This document shows positions 17,837 through 29,405 of a stretch of 64,000 nt of DNA, piece by piece. The DNA lies in assembly GCA_002728135.1 (NCBI GenBank), contig PBVE01000023.1, forward strand, positions 1-64,000, in the 5' to 3' direction. The position numbers were made by a program, and so were the translations under genes. Numbering within the stretch: position 1 is the stretch's first letter; each line of letters starts with the position of its first letter. Origin of the DNA: Rhodospirillaceae bacterium (lineage in GTDB: Bacteria > Pseudomonadota > Alphaproteobacteria > UBA828). A model generated the notes under the pieces. That model was not told where the DNA came from. It worked only from the letters and a program-made list of their open reading frames with translations, and did no database searches.

Positions 17837-19012
17837 GTGCCGCAATCTTCTTATATGTTTACAAGTGAGTCCGTATCAGAGGGCCACCCAGATAAAGTTT
17901 GTGATCGTATTTCTGATGCGATTGTAGATGCATATTTGTCTCTAGATCCAGAAAGTCGTGTTGCGTGTGAAACTTTAGTTACTACCAATCGAATAGTTTT
18001 GGCAGGTGAGGTTAGGGGGCCTGATAGTATTAGCAATCAAGATATAGAAGATATTGCACGTCAGGCAGTAAAAAAGATTGGATACGAACAAGAAGGTTTC
18101 CATTGGGATAATGCACAAGTGGATGTTCACTTGCATGCACAATCCATTGATATTGCCATGGGAGTAGATGCATCAGGTAATAAAGATGAAGGGGCAGGAG
18201 ATCAGGGGATAATGTTTGGACATGCATGTAGTGAAACTAATGCATTAATGCCAGCACCTATACATTTCTCACACGAGATTTTGCGAAAAATGGCAGAAGC
18301 TCGTCATACTGGGTCTGCTAAGGGACTATTACCAGATTCTAAAAGTCAAGTTACGCTCAGGTATGAGAATGGTGTTCCCGTTGGTGCTGCTTCAATAGTA
18401 GTATCAACTCAACATGAGGATTTTCTTTCTCAGGAAGAGGTTCGAGAAATAGTAAGGCCCCATGTGGTTGATGTATTACCAGATGGATGGATGTGTCCAG
18501 AGAGTGAATTTTATGTTAATCCAACTGGGAGGTTTGTGATTGAGGGTCCGGATGGAGATTGTGGACTTACAGGAAGAAAAATCATTGTTGATACATATGG
18601 AGGAGCCTCACCTCATGGGGGGGGTGCATTTTCGGGTAAAGATCCTACTAAAGTAGATCGGTCTGCTGCTTATGCTGCTCGTTATCTTGCAAAAAATGTA
18701 GTTGCAGCTGGATTTGCAACCTCATGTACAATCCAATTATCCTACGCGATAGGAGTTTCAAAACCATTATCAGTTTATGTAAACTTACATAATACTGGTA
18801 AAATTTCTGAAACTAAACTATCTCAGTTAATACAAAAAGTTATGGATTTGTCACCACGTGGTATTCGAGAAAAACTAAATCTTAGCCGTCCAATTTATGA
18901 GCGGACAGCAGCCTACGGACATTTTGGTCGAAATCCAGAACCAGATGGGGGATTTTCTTGGGAAAAACTAGATTTGGTTGATGCTCTAAAAGCAGACTCG
19001 GATAAACTATAA
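17837..19012 (+). CDS. metK: S-adenosylmethionine synthetase
   Basis: A 391-residue enzyme that makes SAM from methionine and ATP. Signatures include [13 protein letters not shown] at the N-terminus, [10 protein letters not shown] and the phosphate-binding [16 protein letters not shown]. Two GTG codons occur in tandem at 17834 and 17837; CAGGAG ends at 17830, so 17837 has the better spacing. trmB follows six bases downstream. SAM made here feeds the many methyltransferases in the window (trmB, miaB, ubiE, cob genes). Confidence 0.97.
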   Translation: MPQSSYMFTSESVSEGHPDKVCDRISDAIVDAYLSLDPESRVACETLVTTNRIVLAGEVRGPDSISNQDIEDIARQAVKKIGYEQEGFHWDNAQVDVHLHAQSIDIAMGVDASGNKDEGAGDQGIMFGHACSETNALMPAPIHFSHEILRKMAEARHTGSAKGLLPDSKSQVTLRYENGVPVGAASIVVSTQHEDFLSQEEVREIVRPHVVDVLPDGWMCPESEFYVNPTGRFVIEGPDGDCGLTGRKIIVDTYGGASPHGGGAFSGKDPTKVDRSAAYAARYLAKNVVAAGFATSCTIQLSYAIGVSKPLSVYVNLHNTGKISETKLSQLIQKVMDLSPRGIREKLNLSRPIYERTAAYGHFGRNPEPDGGFSWEKLDLVDALKADSDKL

Positions 19013-19018
19013 ATTTCA

Positions 19019-19720
19019 ATGCAAAAAGAAACTTTTGTTTACGGAAGACAAAACCGTAGAGGTTTGAGTGCTGGCAAAAGGGCAGTCCTTGATAGGATAA
19101 TGTCAAATTTTAGTATCGATGATTCGATTATTCAAGATGAAGTATTGGAACCTTCTGGTCTTTTTAAAAATAATATTCGTGCAGTTTGGCTTGAAATAGG
19201 TTTTGGCGCAGGTGAACACATTGTTGCACAAGCATTAAAAAATCCAGACATAGGGTTTATTGGGTGTGATCCTTTTATGAACGGTGTTGCCAGTCTTTGT
19301 AAAAAATTGGATGTTGAAGGTTTAAATAATGTAAAAATTTATACGGGAGACGCAAAAAACATACTAAAGGTATTGAGGCCCAAATCTATACAGAGATTAT
19401 TTATTCTCTTCCCAGATCCTTGGCCCAAAAAAAGACATCATAAGAGGCGGATAATAAACCCCGAAACTATTTTGTTAATGCAGCGTATAATTGTACCGGG
19501 AGGTGAGTTGCGTATAGCTTCAGATGAAACGTCCTACATACATTGGATTCTGCGATGTATGGCTGAGTCGAAAGTATTTAATTGGTCTGTGTCTAGCCAG
19601 CGGGACTGGCAAGAAAAAGGAGCTGATTGGCCAGAAACTCGCTATGAAATAAAAGCGTTGTCAGAGGGCAGAGAACCCGTGTTTTTGACTTATTTTGCTA
19701 CCGGTAATAAAATCTTCTAG
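19019..19720 (+). CDS. trmB: tRNA (guanine-N7-)-methyltransferase TrmB
   Basis: A 233-residue SAM-dependent methyltransferase forming m7G46 in tRNA. Motif I is WLEIGFGAGEH (about residues 58-68), and the family block LFPDPWPKKRHHKRRI (about 136-151) is unmistakable. It lies six bases after metK, so it is cotranscribed with the enzyme that supplies its methyl donor. This metK-trmB pair upstream of rimP is standard for alphaproteobacteria. Confidence 0.96.
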   Translation: MQKETFVYGRQNRRGLSAGKRAVLDRIMSNFSIDDSIIQDEVLEPSGLFKNNIRAVWLEIGFGAGEHIVAQALKNPDIGFIGCDPFMNGVASLCKKLDVEGLNNVKIYTGDAKNILKVLRPKSIQRLFILFPDPWPKKRHHKRRIINPETILLMQRIIVPGGELRIASDETSYIHWILRCMAESKVFNWSVSSQRDWQEKGADWPETRYEIKALSEGREPVFLTYFATGNKIF

Positions 19721-19798
19721 ATAATAGCCCTATAAAGTATAAAAAACATTTAAAAATTAAATTTTTACGTTTTTAGTAATAAAACATGCATAAGACCC

Positions 19799-19828
19799 TT
19801 GAAGCCAAGGCATTAACCAAGATATGCT
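19799..19828 (+). promoter_or_regulatory. candidate promoter for the rimP-nusA-infB leader
   Basis: TTGAAG (19799-19804) and TATGCT (19823-19828) are spaced 18 bases apart, followed by TATACATG. Initiation near 19836 would give a leader of about 110 bases containing the hairpin at 19882-19904 before rimP. Consensus match is moderate. Confidence 0.35.
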
Positions 19829-19881
19829 ATACATGTTTTTGTCTGTAGGTATGTTGAAAGGAACCCTTTGCTGTGATTGTG

Positions 19882-19914
19882 AAGGTGGGCGGATTGCCCA
19901 CTTTTTTGTTTTTT
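19882..19914 (+). terminator. intrinsic terminator / attenuator in the rimP leader
   Basis: A nine-pair G+C-rich stem (AAGGTGGGC, 19882-19890; GCCCACTTT, 19896-19904, one G-U pair) with a five-base loop, followed by a run of T residues. It ends about 30 bases before the rimP ATG and lies 161 bases after trmB. Position and form suit either termination of metK-trmB or attenuation of the rimP-nusA-infB operon. Confidence 0.8.
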
Positions 19915-19944
19915 GAGCCAATCTTTTGAAAATGTGGGGAATAT

Positions 19945-20436
19945 ATGGAAGTTATTCGCTGCATCGAAGAGCTACTCACACCATCGCTTGAAGCACTTGG
20001 TTACGAAGTCGTACGTGTCCAGTTTAATGGCGAACAGCGACAAACTTTGCAAATAATGATAGAGCGAGTTGATGGAAAAGGGGTTACAGTTGATGACTGT
20101 GCCGATGTAAGCCGATCTATATCGGCTTTGCTTGACGTGGAAGACCCTATTTCCAAAAATTATACTTTGGAGGTTAGCTCACCTGGAATAGACAGACCTC
20201 TTACACGGATGAAAGATTTTGCTAGGTATGCAGGATTTGAGGTGAGAATAGAGCTGAAAAAAAGTATTGATGGGCGTAAAAAATTTAAAGGACCATTACT
20301 AGGTTTAGATGGTACAAACATAATGATGGCAGTGGATGGTAGAGAGACAATATTACCTTTTGACTTTATCCATTCGGCCAAATTGATTTTAACGGATGAA
20401 CTTATTATGGCATCTAATGAAGAAAGGCAGGTATAG
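19945..20436 (+). CDS. rimP: ribosome maturation factor RimP
   Basis: A 163-residue factor for 30S subunit assembly with N-terminal (LEALGYEVVRVQF) and C-terminal (SH3-like) domains and the family signature SSPGIDRPL (about residues 73-81). It is the first gene of the rimP-nusA-ylxR-infB-rbfA-truB-rpsO operon. The nusA ATG follows five bases after the stop. A terminator-like hairpin immediately upstream suggests transcript-level control of entry into the operon. Confidence 0.95.
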   Translation: MEVIRCIEELLTPSLEALGYEVVRVQFNGEQRQTLQIMIERVDGKGVTVDDCADVSRSISALLDVEDPISKNYTLEVSSPGIDRPLTRMKDFARYAGFEVRIELKKSIDGRKKFKGPLLGLDGTNIMMAVDGRETILPFDFIHSAKLILTDELIMASNEERQV

Positions 20437-20441
20437 AAGCA

Positions 20442-22037
20442 ATGGCAACCGAAATGGCAGGTTTAGCAAGATTTGAAATGCTGCAGGTAGCGGATGCTGT
20501 GGCTAGGGAAAAAGCAATAGAGCCCGAATTGGTTCTTGAGGCTATGGAGCAAGCTATAACTCATGCTGCAAGGCGAAAGTATGGGCAAGAACACGATATA
20601 AGGGCAGAAATAGATAGAAAGACGGGGGAAATCCGTGTAATGCGATATCTTGAAGTTGCTGACCCAATAGAGAATGAGTCCACACAAATTAGTATCCCAG
20701 AGGCAAAGGAAAAAAATCCTGCGGCGGAAGTAGGGGATTATATTGCAGATCCTCTACCACCTGTAGACTTTGGTAGAATAGCTGCACAAACAGCAAAGCA
20801 AGTTATTGTCCAAAAAGTACGTGAGGCTGAAAGATCACGACAATATGAAGAATATAAGGATCGTGTTGGAGAGATAGTTAATGGACTGGTCAAACGCTCA
20901 GATTTTGGGGGCATAAATTTAGACTTAGGTAAAGCTGAGGCTGTTGTTAGAAGGGATGATTTGTTACCCAGAGAGTCCTTTAGAAGCGGTGATCGAGTTC
21001 GTGGGTATATTTATGATGTTAGACGAGAACAACGAGGTCCACAAATTTTTGTTTCAAGAACACACCCACAGTTTATGGTGAAGCTTTTTACTCAGGAAGT
21101 GCCTGAGATATATGATGGTATTATAAAAATTCAATCAGTGGCTCGAGATCCTGGAAGTCGTGCTAAAATAGCAGTTATCTCAAATGATGTTAGTATAGAT
21201 CCAGTCGGTGCTTGTGTAGGGATGCGTGGAAGTAGGGTTCAGGCAGTTGTTAGTGAACTTCAAGGAGAAAAAATTGATATCATCCAATGGTCTGAGGATC
21301 CAGCGACCTTTCTTGTGAATGCACTTGCTCCTGCAGAAGTAGCAAAAGTAGTACTTGATGAAGAGTCAAAAAGAATAGAAGTAGTAGTTCCTGATGACCA
21401 ACTCAGCCTTGCTATTGGAAGACGTGGGCAAAATGTCCGATTAGCTTCTCAGCTCACAGGATGGGATATTGATATAATGACCGAGGCCGAAGAGTCAGAC
21501 CGACGTCAGGATGAGTTTAAAGCTAGGTCAGATCTCTTTATTGATTCTCTTGATGTTGATGAAGTAATTGCTCATTTGCTTGTAACTGAAGGTTTTACCG
21601 ACGTAGACGATATTGCACTGGCAGCAATCGATGAACTTGCAGTAATAGAGGGTTTTGATAAAGAACTAGCTGGTGAAATCCAAAACAGGGCAAAAGAATA
21701 TTTAAAAGCTATTGATAGTAAGTTCCAAGATCAACGTATTCAACTTGGTGTAAATGATGAGGTAGTTGATATTGAAGGAATGAGGCCAGTGTGGTTAGTA
21801 AAACTTGGTGAGGCTGGAATCAAAACTATTGATGACCTTGGGGACCTTGCAGCAGATGAACTTATTGAAATTTTGGGAGACTTGGCACCCAAATCTGATG
21901 TTGCTAACAAGGTCATAATGTCAGCACGAGCTCACTGGTTTGATGATTCTGAGTCTTCAAATAATTCTGATGAGAATATAACTGAAGATAGTAATCCAGA
22001 AGGTAATATAGATGAATCAGCTAGAGATAAGGCTTGA
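20442..22037 (+). CDS. nusA: transcription termination/antitermination factor NusA
   Basis: A 531-residue RNA polymerase-binding factor: N-terminal domain, S1 domain (about residues 140-205), KH domains (about 230-350, with AIGRRGQNVRLASQLTGW), then two helix-hairpin-helix acidic repeats in the C-terminal third (about 355-500), the layout found in alpha- and gammaproteobacteria. It controls pausing, intrinsic termination and antitermination. The short acidic tail is low in complexity. ylxR starts three bases after the stop. Confidence 0.97.
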   Translation: MATEMAGLARFEMLQVADAVAREKAIEPELVLEAMEQAITHAARRKYGQEHDIRAEIDRKTGEIRVMRYLEVADPIENESTQISIPEAKEKNPAAEVGDYIADPLPPVDFGRIAAQTAKQVIVQKVREAERSRQYEEYKDRVGEIVNGLVKRSDFGGINLDLGKAEAVVRRDDLLPRESFRSGDRVRGYIYDVRREQRGPQIFVSRTHPQFMVKLFTQEVPEIYDGIIKIQSVARDPGSRAKIAVISNDVSIDPVGACVGMRGSRVQAVVSELQGEKIDIIQWSEDPATFLVNALAPAEVAKVVLDEESKRIEVVVPDDQLSLAIGRRGQNVRLASQLTGWDIDIMTEAEESDRRQDEFKARSDLFIDSLDVDEVIAHLLVTEGFTDVDDIALAAIDELAVIEGFDKELAGEIQNRAKEYLKAIDSKFQDQRIQLGVNDEVVDIEGMRPVWLVKLGEAGIKTIDDLGDLAADELIEILGDLAPKSDVANKVIMSARAHWFDDSESSNNSDENITEDSNPEGNIDESARDKA

Positions 22038-22040
22038 TTT

Positions 22041-22676
22041 ATGGATACCTTAATAAGAAATCTAGGCTTAGATCTAGCAATTAAACAAGATCCTAAGAAG
22101 GATAAATCTTCTTTACGTCGTTGCTTAGTATCTCGTCGTACTATGAATAAAAATGAGATGGTGAGGTTTGTTATTGATCCAAAAGGCGTTGTGGTTCCAG
22201 ACATTGGATCTAAGTTGCCTGGTAGAGGGTTATGGGTGGAAGCTAATCGAGAGTCAGTAACATCTGCTGTTGATCAAAATATTTTTACAACTACTGCGAG
22301 TAAAGTAACTTCAATTCCTAATGATTTAGTTGGAAAAGTTGAGAAAAAATTAATGGAGCGTTCAATAAATTGGCTTGGCCTAGCAAGGCGTGCAGGTTTT
22401 TTCATTATTGGGCAAGAAAAAGTAAGATCAAAGATTGATTTAGGAGTTTTAGCTATTTTAATCCAGGCTTTTGATGGAAGCGAGGAGGAGTTAAAAAAAA
22501 TGAGAACTTCAGCCAAAAATATTGCCTGTGTTAAAATATTCTCTTCCCAAGAGATATCAAACGTTATGGGGCACTCAAATGTTATACATGGGGCATTGTT
22601 AAAGAGTAAATTTGTCATTCCATTTATGGCTGACGTTGCAAGGTTAGCGGGTTTTCGAAGTATTAAGAATTCTTAA
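22041..22676 (+). CDS. ylxR: YlxR (DUF448) plus L7Ae-like RNA-binding protein
   Basis: A 211-residue protein with an N-terminal YlxR domain (about residues 20-100; RRCLVSRRTMNKNEMVRFV and LPGRGLWV) and a C-terminal L7Ae/L30e-like domain (about 110-205; WLGLARRAGFFIIGQEKV). The fusion of the two domains between nusA and infB is the alphaproteobacterial arrangement. It probably binds RNA; no precise role is established. Confidence 0.9.
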   Translation: MDTLIRNLGLDLAIKQDPKKDKSSLRRCLVSRRTMNKNEMVRFVIDPKGVVVPDIGSKLPGRGLWVEANRESVTSAVDQNIFTTTASKVTSIPNDLVGKVEKKLMERSINWLGLARRAGFFIIGQEKVRSKIDLGVLAILIQAFDGSEEELKKMRTSAKNIACVKIFSSQEISNVMGHSNVIHGALLKSKFVIPFMADVARLAGFRSIKNS

Positions 22677-22719
22677 ACTAAATTTAGTGATTTAAAAGAA
22701 ATGTTTGGGGCACAAGCAG

Positions 22720-25344
22720 ATGACTGAGAAAAAAAGCGAAAATAATACTCCTGCAAAAAAGCCATTAACGCTAAAGCGTTCCGGTAAACTTGAGTTGAAA
22801 CAGTCAGTTGATACAGGGCAAGTACGACAAAGTTTCTCGCATGGTAGGACCCGTCAGGTCGCTGTCGAAGTCAAAAGAAAAAGGGGATCCAAGAGAACTT
22901 CAGAAACCTTAGATAAAGCAAATTCTCCCTCCGAAGAAAATTTACAAGAAACTATTGTAAAGCATAGATTAGATAAATCAGACAAAGATAATAAAAACCA
23001 GACTACAGGAGATAAGAAATCGCGTTTTGTTCTAAGGACATTGACTGATGATGAAAAAGCCGCTCGTGCTCGTGCTGTTGAAGATGCTGTTAAAGCAGAG
23101 AAAAAAGCACGTGTTAATGCAGAAAAGATTGCAGAAGAAGAAGCTGAAGCAGCTGAGGTCAGAGAGAAGGAGCAATTGCTTGCAGAAAGACGATCTAAAG
23201 AGGAAATTGACAGAAAAAAAATAGAAGAAGAAGAACGTAAAAAAGCTGAAGAAGCCGCTGAAGTTAGACTCAAAGAAGAAGCCCCTGCTCGGGTAAAGGC
23301 AAAAACAAAATCAATTGCTGAAGATATAGACGATTATGATGAAAATACTTCAAAACGCGATGATGGGCGTGGATCAAAGAAGGGAAAACAGCAGGAACCT
23401 AAAAGAATTTCATCGGGCAAGAAGAACCGTGGGCAGTCTAGAAGACGAAGTAGAAGGCTTACTGTTACGGAAGCATTAGAGGATGGTGACAGAACCGAGC
23501 GTGGACGTAGTCTAGCAGCTTTAAAAAGACAAAGGGAACGAGAGAGACGAGAGACAGAAACTACCTCAGAGCCTTCAAAACCTATAATTAGAGAGGTAAC
23601 AGTTCCAGAAAGTATAACTGTTCAAGAACTTTCAAGTCGCATGGCCGTAAGAGGTGCTGAGGTAGTAAAAACATTATTTAATATGGGAATGCCTGCGACG
23701 GTTAATCAATCTGTAGATGCAGATACAGCAGAATTGATAGTAACTGAATTTGGGCACAAGATTAAACGTGTAAGTGCTGCAGATGTTGAGATAGGTCTCA
23801 AGGGTAATGATGATGATCCAACCAAACTCCTTGTAAGACCTCCAGTTGTAACAGTAATGGGACATGTTGATCATGGAAAAACATCACTTCTTGACGCACT
23901 TAGGTCTACAGATATTGTTGGTGGAGAGGCTGGAGGTATCACCCAACATATAGGAGCATATCAGGTCACCCTTGAGTCAGGAGATAAAATAACCTTTATT
24001 GATACACCTGGACATGCAGCGTTTACTCAAATGAGAGCAAGGGGGGCAAAAGTAACAGATATTGTTATTTTGGTTGTCGCAGCTGACGATGGTATTATGC
24101 CTCAGACAGTAGAGGCAATTAACCACGCTCGAGCTGCAAATGTGCCTATAGTTGTAGCAATAAATAAAATTGATAGTCCTAATGCTAACGCAGATAAAGT
24201 TAGAAATGATATGTTACAACATGAGTTAGTGACTGAAGAATTAGGAGGAGATATTTTAGCTGTAGAGGTTTCTGCTAAGGAAAAAACAAATTTAGATAAA
24301 CTTGCAGAAACTCTTCTTCTTCAGTCTGAGATATTGGAGCTTAAAGCCAACCCTGACAGATCTGCGGAGGGCATTGTCTTAGAAGCAAAAATCGATAGAG
24401 GTAGGGGTATTGTAGCAAGTCTCTTAGTGCAGAGGGGAACACTTCATGTAGGAGATATTGTAGTAGCAGGTTCACAATGGGGCAGAATTAGAGCAATGAT
24501 TGATGATCGTGGAAGTAATGCAACTCAAGTAACACCAGCAACTCCAGTCGAGATTTTGGGTTTGACTGGGGTTCCTGAAGCTGGTGATGAGTTTGTTGTA
24601 GTTGAAAATGAGCGCCGTGCTAGGGAAGTTACAGAATTTCGAACATCTCAAGACAGAATTGCACGTTCGGGGGCAGCTCCCTTATCTATAGAGCAAATGT
24701 TTGCTGATGCAGGAGAAACCAAGTTACAAGAGATGCCTGTAGTTGTTAAAGCAGATGTTCATGGATCATCAGAGGCAATTGTAGGTGCTTTGGGTGGTTT
24801 GTCTACCGAGGAAGTAGGGGTCCAGGTAGTCCACTCAGGTGTGGGTGGAATAACAGAGTCTGATGTGACTTTGGCGAAGGCATCTAATGCTGGAATTATA
24901 GGCTTTAACGTTCGTGCAAACTCCCAGGCTAAAGATTTGGCACATCGAGAAGGTATCGATATTCGTTATTATGCTATTATCTATGACGCTGTAGACGACA
25001 TGAGGGCAAAATTAGAGGGCATGTTAACACCAGATTTAAGAGAAAAATTTCTTGGAAATGCTTTGGTTCTGCAAGTTTTTAATGTTGGTAAGACCGGACG
25101 CGTAGCAGGTTGCCGGGTCACTGACGGTCTAGTGAAGCGAGGTGCAAAGGTCAGGCTTCTTAGAGATGATATAGTCATACATAACGGGGCACTTAAAACA
25201 CTGCGTAGGTTTAAAGAAGAGGTTAAAGAAGTTAAGGAAGGATATGAATGTGGTATGGCCTTTGAAAATTATGATGATTTGAGGGAGAGTGATACTCTTG
25301 AATTTTATGAATTAGAAGAAGTTGCTCGTAAACTAGAAAAATAA
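22720..25344 (+). CDS. infB: translation initiation factor IF-2
   Basis: An 874-residue GTPase that brings initiator tRNA to the 30S subunit. A long, charged, repetitive N-terminal region (about residues 1-300, rich in Lys/Glu/Ala) precedes the IF2_N motif and the G domain, with G1 [11 protein letters not shown]3 DTPGHAAF and G4 NKID, then domains II to IV. The ATG at 22720 with a GGGG-rich site at 22707-22710 is preferred over a TTG at 22705. Intact. Confidence 0.97.
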   Translation: MTEKKSENNTPAKKPLTLKRSGKLELKQSVDTGQVRQSFSHGRTRQVAVEVKRKRGSKRTSETLDKANSPSEENLQETIVKHRLDKSDKDNKNQTTGDKKSRFVLRTLTDDEKAARARAVEDAVKAEKKARVNAEKIAEEEAEAAEVREKEQLLAERRSKEEIDRKKIEEEERKKAEEAAEVRLKEEAPARVKAKTKSIAEDIDDYDENTSKRDDGRGSKKGKQQEPKRISSGKKNRGQSRRRSRRLTVTEALEDGDRTERGRSLAALKRQRERERRETETTSEPSKPIIREVTVPESITVQELSSRMAVRGAEVVKTLFNMGMPATVNQSVDADTAELIVTEFGHKIKRVSAADVEIGLKGNDDDPTKLLVRPPVVTVMGHVDHGKTSLLDALRSTDIVGGEAGGITQHIGAYQVTLESGDKITFIDTPGHAAFTQMRARGAKVTDIVILVVAADDGIMPQTVEAINHARAANVPIVVAINKIDSPNANADKVRNDMLQHELVTEELGGDILAVEVSAKEKTNLDKLAETLLLQSEILELKANPDRSAEGIVLEAKIDRGRGIVASLLVQRGTLHVGDIVVAGSQWGRIRAMIDDRGSNATQVTPATPVEILGLTGVPEAGDEFVVVENERRAREVTEFRTSQDRIARSGAAPLSIEQMFADAGETKLQEMPVVVKADVHGSSEAIVGALGGLSTEEVGVQVVHSGVGGITESDVTLAKASNAGIIGFNVRANSQAKDLAHREGIDIRYYAIIYDAVDDMRAKLEGMLTPDLREKFLGNALVLQVFNVGKTGRVAGCRVTDGLVKRGAKVRLLRDDIVIHNGALKTLRRFKEEVKEVKEGYECGMAFENYDDLRESDTLEFYELEEVARKLEK

Positions 25345-25404
25345 CTCATATCAAAGAGTAAATATATATTAGTCAATACATTTCAAATAATTCAAGATCT
25401 AGTG

Positions 25405-25809
25405 ATGGTTTCAAAAAAAAAATCAAAAAAAGCTGGGATGACTAAACGGCAACTACGTGTAGGAGAGTTGATCAGGGGTGCACTTGTGGATGTATTGTCT
25501 AAAAATAGCCTGTATGACCCAATTTTTGAGGAAGTAAGTATTACTGTTTGTGAGGTGCGTCCAACCCCAGACTTAAGGGTGGCACGTGTTTTTGTTCTCC
25601 CATTAGGTGGTGGACAAGAAGAAGATGTTATAGAAGCACTTACTCGTGCTTCACTCTACTTAAGAAGTGAGGTAACAAAGCTTATTAGGCTAAAATTTTC
25701 GCCAGAACTTAGATTTGAATTAGATCATACTTTTGAATATGCCAAGAGAATTGATAACTTGCTAGAGGATGTATTGATCAGTGAAAGAAAAACCGACCAG
25801 CAGACATAG
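25405..25809 (+). CDS. rbfA: ribosome-binding factor A
   Basis: A 134-residue 30S maturation and cold-response factor with a KH-like fold (VRPTPDLRVARVFVLPLG). The N-terminus is lysine-rich and includes an A-tract that stays in frame. The start is the ATG at 25405; a GTG lies one codon earlier. The end overlaps truB by 29 bases. Confidence 0.93.
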   Translation: MVSKKKSKKAGMTKRQLRVGELIRGALVDVLSKNSLYDPIFEEVSITVCEVRPTPDLRVARVFVLPLGGGQEEDVIEALTRASLYLRSEVTKLIRLKFSPELRFELDHTFEYAKRIDNLLEDVLISERKTDQQT

Positions 25810-26692
25810 CCATTCTGCTCACGGCTGGTTAGCAATAGATAAACCATCAGGTTTAACATCTGCAGATGTAGTGGCAAGAGTAAAAAAGTCTTTTATGTTA
25901 TCCCGAAAATTTAAGGTAGGTCATGCAGGTACTTTAGATCCTTTGGCAACTGGGGTACTTCCAGTTGCTCTAGGCGAAGCTACAAAAGTTGTAAGGTTTG
26001 TAACAGATAAGACAAAAGAATATGATGTTAGAGTGAAATGGGGTGAGTCTAGAGATACTGAAGATTCATCTGGAAAATTAATTGACAAAACAGACTATGT
26101 ACCTTCAGAGCAGGAAATTATTAAGGCATTACCTAAATTCATAGGTGAAATTAAACAAATTCCTCCCAGTTTTTCTGCTATAAAAATTAAAGGACAACGA
26201 GCATACAAACTTGCAAGAAAAAATATAAATTTTACTCTTGAGCCACGATTAGTGCGAGTTGATAGTATATCTTTAATTAACCATGGCTCAGACTTTTCAA
26301 ATTTTTCTATTATATGCGGAAAAGGTATGTATGTACGCTCTTTAGTAAGAGATTTAGCTTCATTTTTAGGTAGTTTAGGCTATGTTTCTGTTTTAAGAAG
26401 AACAAAAGTAGGTTATTTTGAAGAAGAACATGCGATTTCTCTGGAAAATCTTGAAACACTCGGGCATAGTGCCGCCCGCCTAGATATTGTTTTGCCCGTT
26501 GATTTTGCGCTGGCCGACATCCCGGCGTTAGAATTAACAAAAGTCCAAGCCGCCAAATTACGAAATGGTCAACAGGTGGTTGGGTCTTTCTTAGGGGCAG
26601 GCATTGTTAGAGCAAAGTGTGGGTCTCAGTTGGTAGCAATGGCTGAAACAGATGGAATCTGGTTGCGTCCTACGCGCGTTTTTAACCATTAA
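25781..26692 (+). CDS. truB: tRNA pseudouridine-55 synthase TruB
   Basis: A 303-residue pseudouridine synthase that makes psi55 in the T loop. The catalytic aspartate is in [15 protein letters not shown] (about residues 47-61), and YDVRVKWG and [15 protein letters not shown] are further family motifs. It starts at a GTG (25781) inside rbfA, preceded by AGAGGA. rpsO follows 14 bases after the stop. Confidence 0.96.
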   Translation: MKEKPTSRHSHSAHGWLAIDKPSGLTSADVVARVKKSFMLSRKFKVGHAGTLDPLATGVLPVALGEATKVVRFVTDKTKEYDVRVKWGESRDTEDSSGKLIDKTDYVPSEQEIIKALPKFIGEIKQIPPSFSAIKIKGQRAYKLARKNINFTLEPRLVRVDSISLINHGSDFSNFSIICGKGMYVRSLVRDLASFLGSLGYVSVLRRTKVGYFEEEHAISLENLETLGHSAARLDIVLPVDFALADIPALELTKVQAAKLRNGQQVVGSFLGAGIVRAKCGSQLVAMAETDGIWLRPTRVFNH

Positions 26693-26706
26693 CATTGGAG
26701 TATACG

Positions 26707-26976
26707 ATGTCGATAACTACGGAACGAAAATCAGAACTAATTACAGAATTTGCTAAAGGTGAATCAGACACAGGTTCCCCTGAGGTTCAAATCGCAATTT
26801 TAACAGAGCGTATAAACAATCTTACAGAACATTTTCGAGGCCATAAAAAAGACCTTCATTCTCGACGTGGCCTTTTAACAATGGTTTCACGACGTCGTAG
26901 ATTACTCGATTATTTGAAGCGTAAAGATGTAGATCGTTATACAGAAGTGATCAAAAAGTTGGGACTTAGAAAGTAG
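26707..26976 (+). CDS. rpsO: 30S ribosomal protein S15
   Basis: Exactly 89 residues, the standard length, with [35 protein letters not shown] and the usual C-terminus. The ATG at 26707 is preceded by TTGGAG, which is the ribosome binding site rather than an alternative TTG start. It precedes pnp, with a 202-bp spacer in which no strong terminator is seen. Confidence 0.98.
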   Translation: MSITTERKSELITEFAKGESDTGSPEVQIAILTERINNLTEHFRGHKKDLHSRRGLLTMVSRRRRLLDYLKRKDVDRYTEVIKKLGLRK

Positions 26977-27178
26977 CTTGTTAGATTAGGTTACAGGCTT
27001 TTATAGTTTTAATCTCTTAATTTTTTGGAGGGAGCTATAATGTAATACTCTTGGCTGGCCATAAATATTTGCCAATAACCATGAAAGTAAGGAATTAGTT
27101 AAGTAAAACGTATTTAAAAATAATGATTTTGTGACCCAGTTGCATACGGCGTTTGGGTTGAGGACGAAGGAATAGCTA

Positions 27179-29293
27179 ATGTTTAATATTACAAAAAAAG
27201 AAATTGAATGGGCTGGAAGTAAGTTAATATTGGAAACTGGTCGTATAGCACGTCAGGCAGATGGAGCTGTAATAGCAACCCTTGGAGAAACTACTGTTCT
27301 GTGTACAGCGGTAGCTCAAAAGGAAGTTAAAGAAGGTGTCGATTTTTTTCCTTTAACAGTAAATTATGAGGAGAAAGCCTACGCCGCAGGAAAAATACCT
27401 GGAGGTTTTTTCAAGCGAGAGGGTAGGCCAACAGAGAAAGAAACTTTAGTTTCACGGCTAATAGATCGTCCTATAAGACCCCTTTTTGCTAAGGGTTTTT
27501 ATAATGAAACACAGGTGATATGTACTGTTTTAAGTCATGATATGGAAAATGACCCTGATATTGTTGCCCTAATAGGTGCATCAGCAGCATTAACCATTTC
27601 AGGTATCCCTTTTCTAGGACCAATTGGGGCATGCCGTGTAGGTTACAAAGATGGGGAATATCTTATTAATCCAAAGATTGTTGATAGAGATAGTAGTGAT
27701 TTAGACTTAGTCGTGGCAGGTACTCAAGAAGGGGTATTGATGGTTGAGTCAGAAGCTACAGAGCTTTCAGAAGAAGTTATGCTTGGTGCCGTGAATTATG
27801 GTCATCAGCAAATGCAGCTAGCGATAGAAATGATAATTAGTTTTGCAGAAACCTGTGCAAAAGAACCTTGGGATTTACCAGATCAAATTGAAGATAGTAA
27901 ATTTATTGCTAAGGTGAAGTCATCAACAGAGAAAGGCTTAAGAGAAGCATACTCTATTAAGTCTAAATCAGAGAGGCAGGAGGCTATTGCTGGGGTTAAA
28001 TTAAAAGCAATTGAGAATTTGTCAGATGGTGAACAGGGACCAAGTGGTGATGACGTCATTGCTGAATTAAAGAATCTTGAAAAAGAAATTGTGAGAGGGC
28101 AAATTTTGGATACAGGAGGGCGAATCGATGGTCGTTCTACAGTTGATATCAGGCCGATTGAATGTTCTGTTGGGGTTTTGCCACGAAGCCATGGTTCTGC
28201 ACTTTTCACACGTGGAGAGACACAAGCTCTTGTAATAACTACTCTTGGGACAGGTCAAGATTCTCAGATAATGGATACATTGGAAGGTGAATATCGAGAA
28301 AATTTTATGCTGCACTACAATTTTCCACCCTACTCGGTTGGTGAAGCTCGCTTCTTGAAGGGCCCTGGTCGACGAGAAATTGGTCACGGAAAACTTGCTT
28401 GGAGAGCTATTCATCCTCTTTTGCCAGATGAAGAAGAATTTCCATATACTATTCGTATAGTTTCAGAAATTACAGAATCTAATGGCTCCTCTTCTATGGC
28501 AACGGTTTGTGGGTCTTCACTCTCGATGATGGATGCTGGTGTTCCACTCAATAAGCCGGTAGCAGGGATAGCTATGGGTTTAATAAAAGAAGGTGAGAAG
28601 TTTGCGGTGTTATCTGATATTCTTGGAGATGAAGATCATCTAGGAGATATGGATTTCAAAGTTGCGGGCACTAGCCAAGGCATTACCGCACTGCAAATGG
28701 ATATTAAAATCACAAGTATTACAACCGAAATAATGGAGACTGCATTATCTCAAGCTAAAGATGGTCGGATGCATATTCTAAGTGAAATGGAAAAAGCATT
28801 ATCTGTTGCTCGAGATAGTGTAAGCGATAAGGCACCTAGAATAACAATAATACAAATTTCAAAAGATCGTATAAGAGATATAATAGGTCCTGGTGGAAAA
28901 GTAATAAGAGAGATTTGTGAAACCACAGGGACAAAGATTGATATTGAAGATGATGGCACTATTAAGGTTGCAGCAGTTGAAGGCGAAGCATCTGAAGCAG
29001 CATTAAAGATGATTCAAGATATTGTAGCTGAGCCTGAGGTTGGGGAAATTTACAATGGCAAGGTAGTAAAAATAATGGATTTTGGTGCCTTTGTAAATTT
29101 TCTTGGTAAAAGGGATGGCCTTGTGCACATTAGTGAAATATCGCAAGAACGAATAAAATCCGTATCTTCAGTGCTTAATGAAGGACAAGAAGTCAAAGTA
29201 AAAGTTTTGGGTATTGACGATCGTGGAAAAGTTAAACTAAGTATGAAAATGGTGGATCAAGAGACAGGACAAGAAATTAGCTCTGATGCATAA
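27179..29293 (+). CDS. pnp: polyribonucleotide nucleotidyltransferase (PNPase)
   Basis: A 704-residue 3'-5' phosphorolytic exoribonuclease: two RNase PH-like domains (about residues 1-220 and 310-530), then KH (about 550-610, with [12 protein letters not shown]) and S1 (about 620-690, with [18 protein letters not shown]). It degrades mRNA and, with RNase E, forms the degradosome. The ATG follows AAGGA with good spacing. The rpsO-pnp order is standard. Confidence 0.98.
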   Translation: MFNITKKEIEWAGSKLILETGRIARQADGAVIATLGETTVLCTAVAQKEVKEGVDFFPLTVNYEEKAYAAGKIPGGFFKREGRPTEKETLVSRLIDRPIRPLFAKGFYNETQVICTVLSHDMENDPDIVALIGASAALTISGIPFLGPIGACRVGYKDGEYLINPKIVDRDSSDLDLVVAGTQEGVLMVESEATELSEEVMLGAVNYGHQQMQLAIEMIISFAETCAKEPWDLPDQIEDSKFIAKVKSSTEKGLREAYSIKSKSERQEAIAGVKLKAIENLSDGEQGPSGDDVIAELKNLEKEIVRGQILDTGGRIDGRSTVDIRPIECSVGVLPRSHGSALFTRGETQALVITTLGTGQDSQIMDTLEGEYRENFMLHYNFPPYSVGEARFLKGPGRREIGHGKLAWRAIHPLLPDEEEFPYTIRIVSEITESNGSSSMATVCGSSLSMMDAGVPLNKPVAGIAMGLIKEGEKFAVLSDILGDEDHLGDMDFKVAGTSQGITALQMDIKITSITTEIMETALSQAKDGRMHILSEMEKALSVARDSVSDKAPRITIIQISKDRIRDIIGPGGKVIREICETTGTKIDIEDDGTIKVAAVEGEASEAALKMIQDIVAEPEVGEIYNGKVVKIMDFGAFVNFLGKRDGLVHISEISQERIKSVSSVLNEGQEVKVKVLGIDDRGKVKLSMKMVDQETGQEISSDA

Positions 29294-29405
29294 TACTCTA
29301 TAGGTTTGTGTCTTTCGTCACTGTTCTCTTGCCTTTTGCTACTTTACTAACCATGTTTAAGTTGTAAGTTTATAATATAATTTCCACAATAGATTGGATT
29401 AGGAT

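Noticed and set aside
23674-23874. Antisense frames within infB and other core genes
   Set aside because: Low-complexity shadows of conserved coding sequence in another frame.
27052-27076. TTGGC...GCCAA inverted repeat in the pnp leader
   Set aside because: Only five base pairs with a long loop and no T-run.
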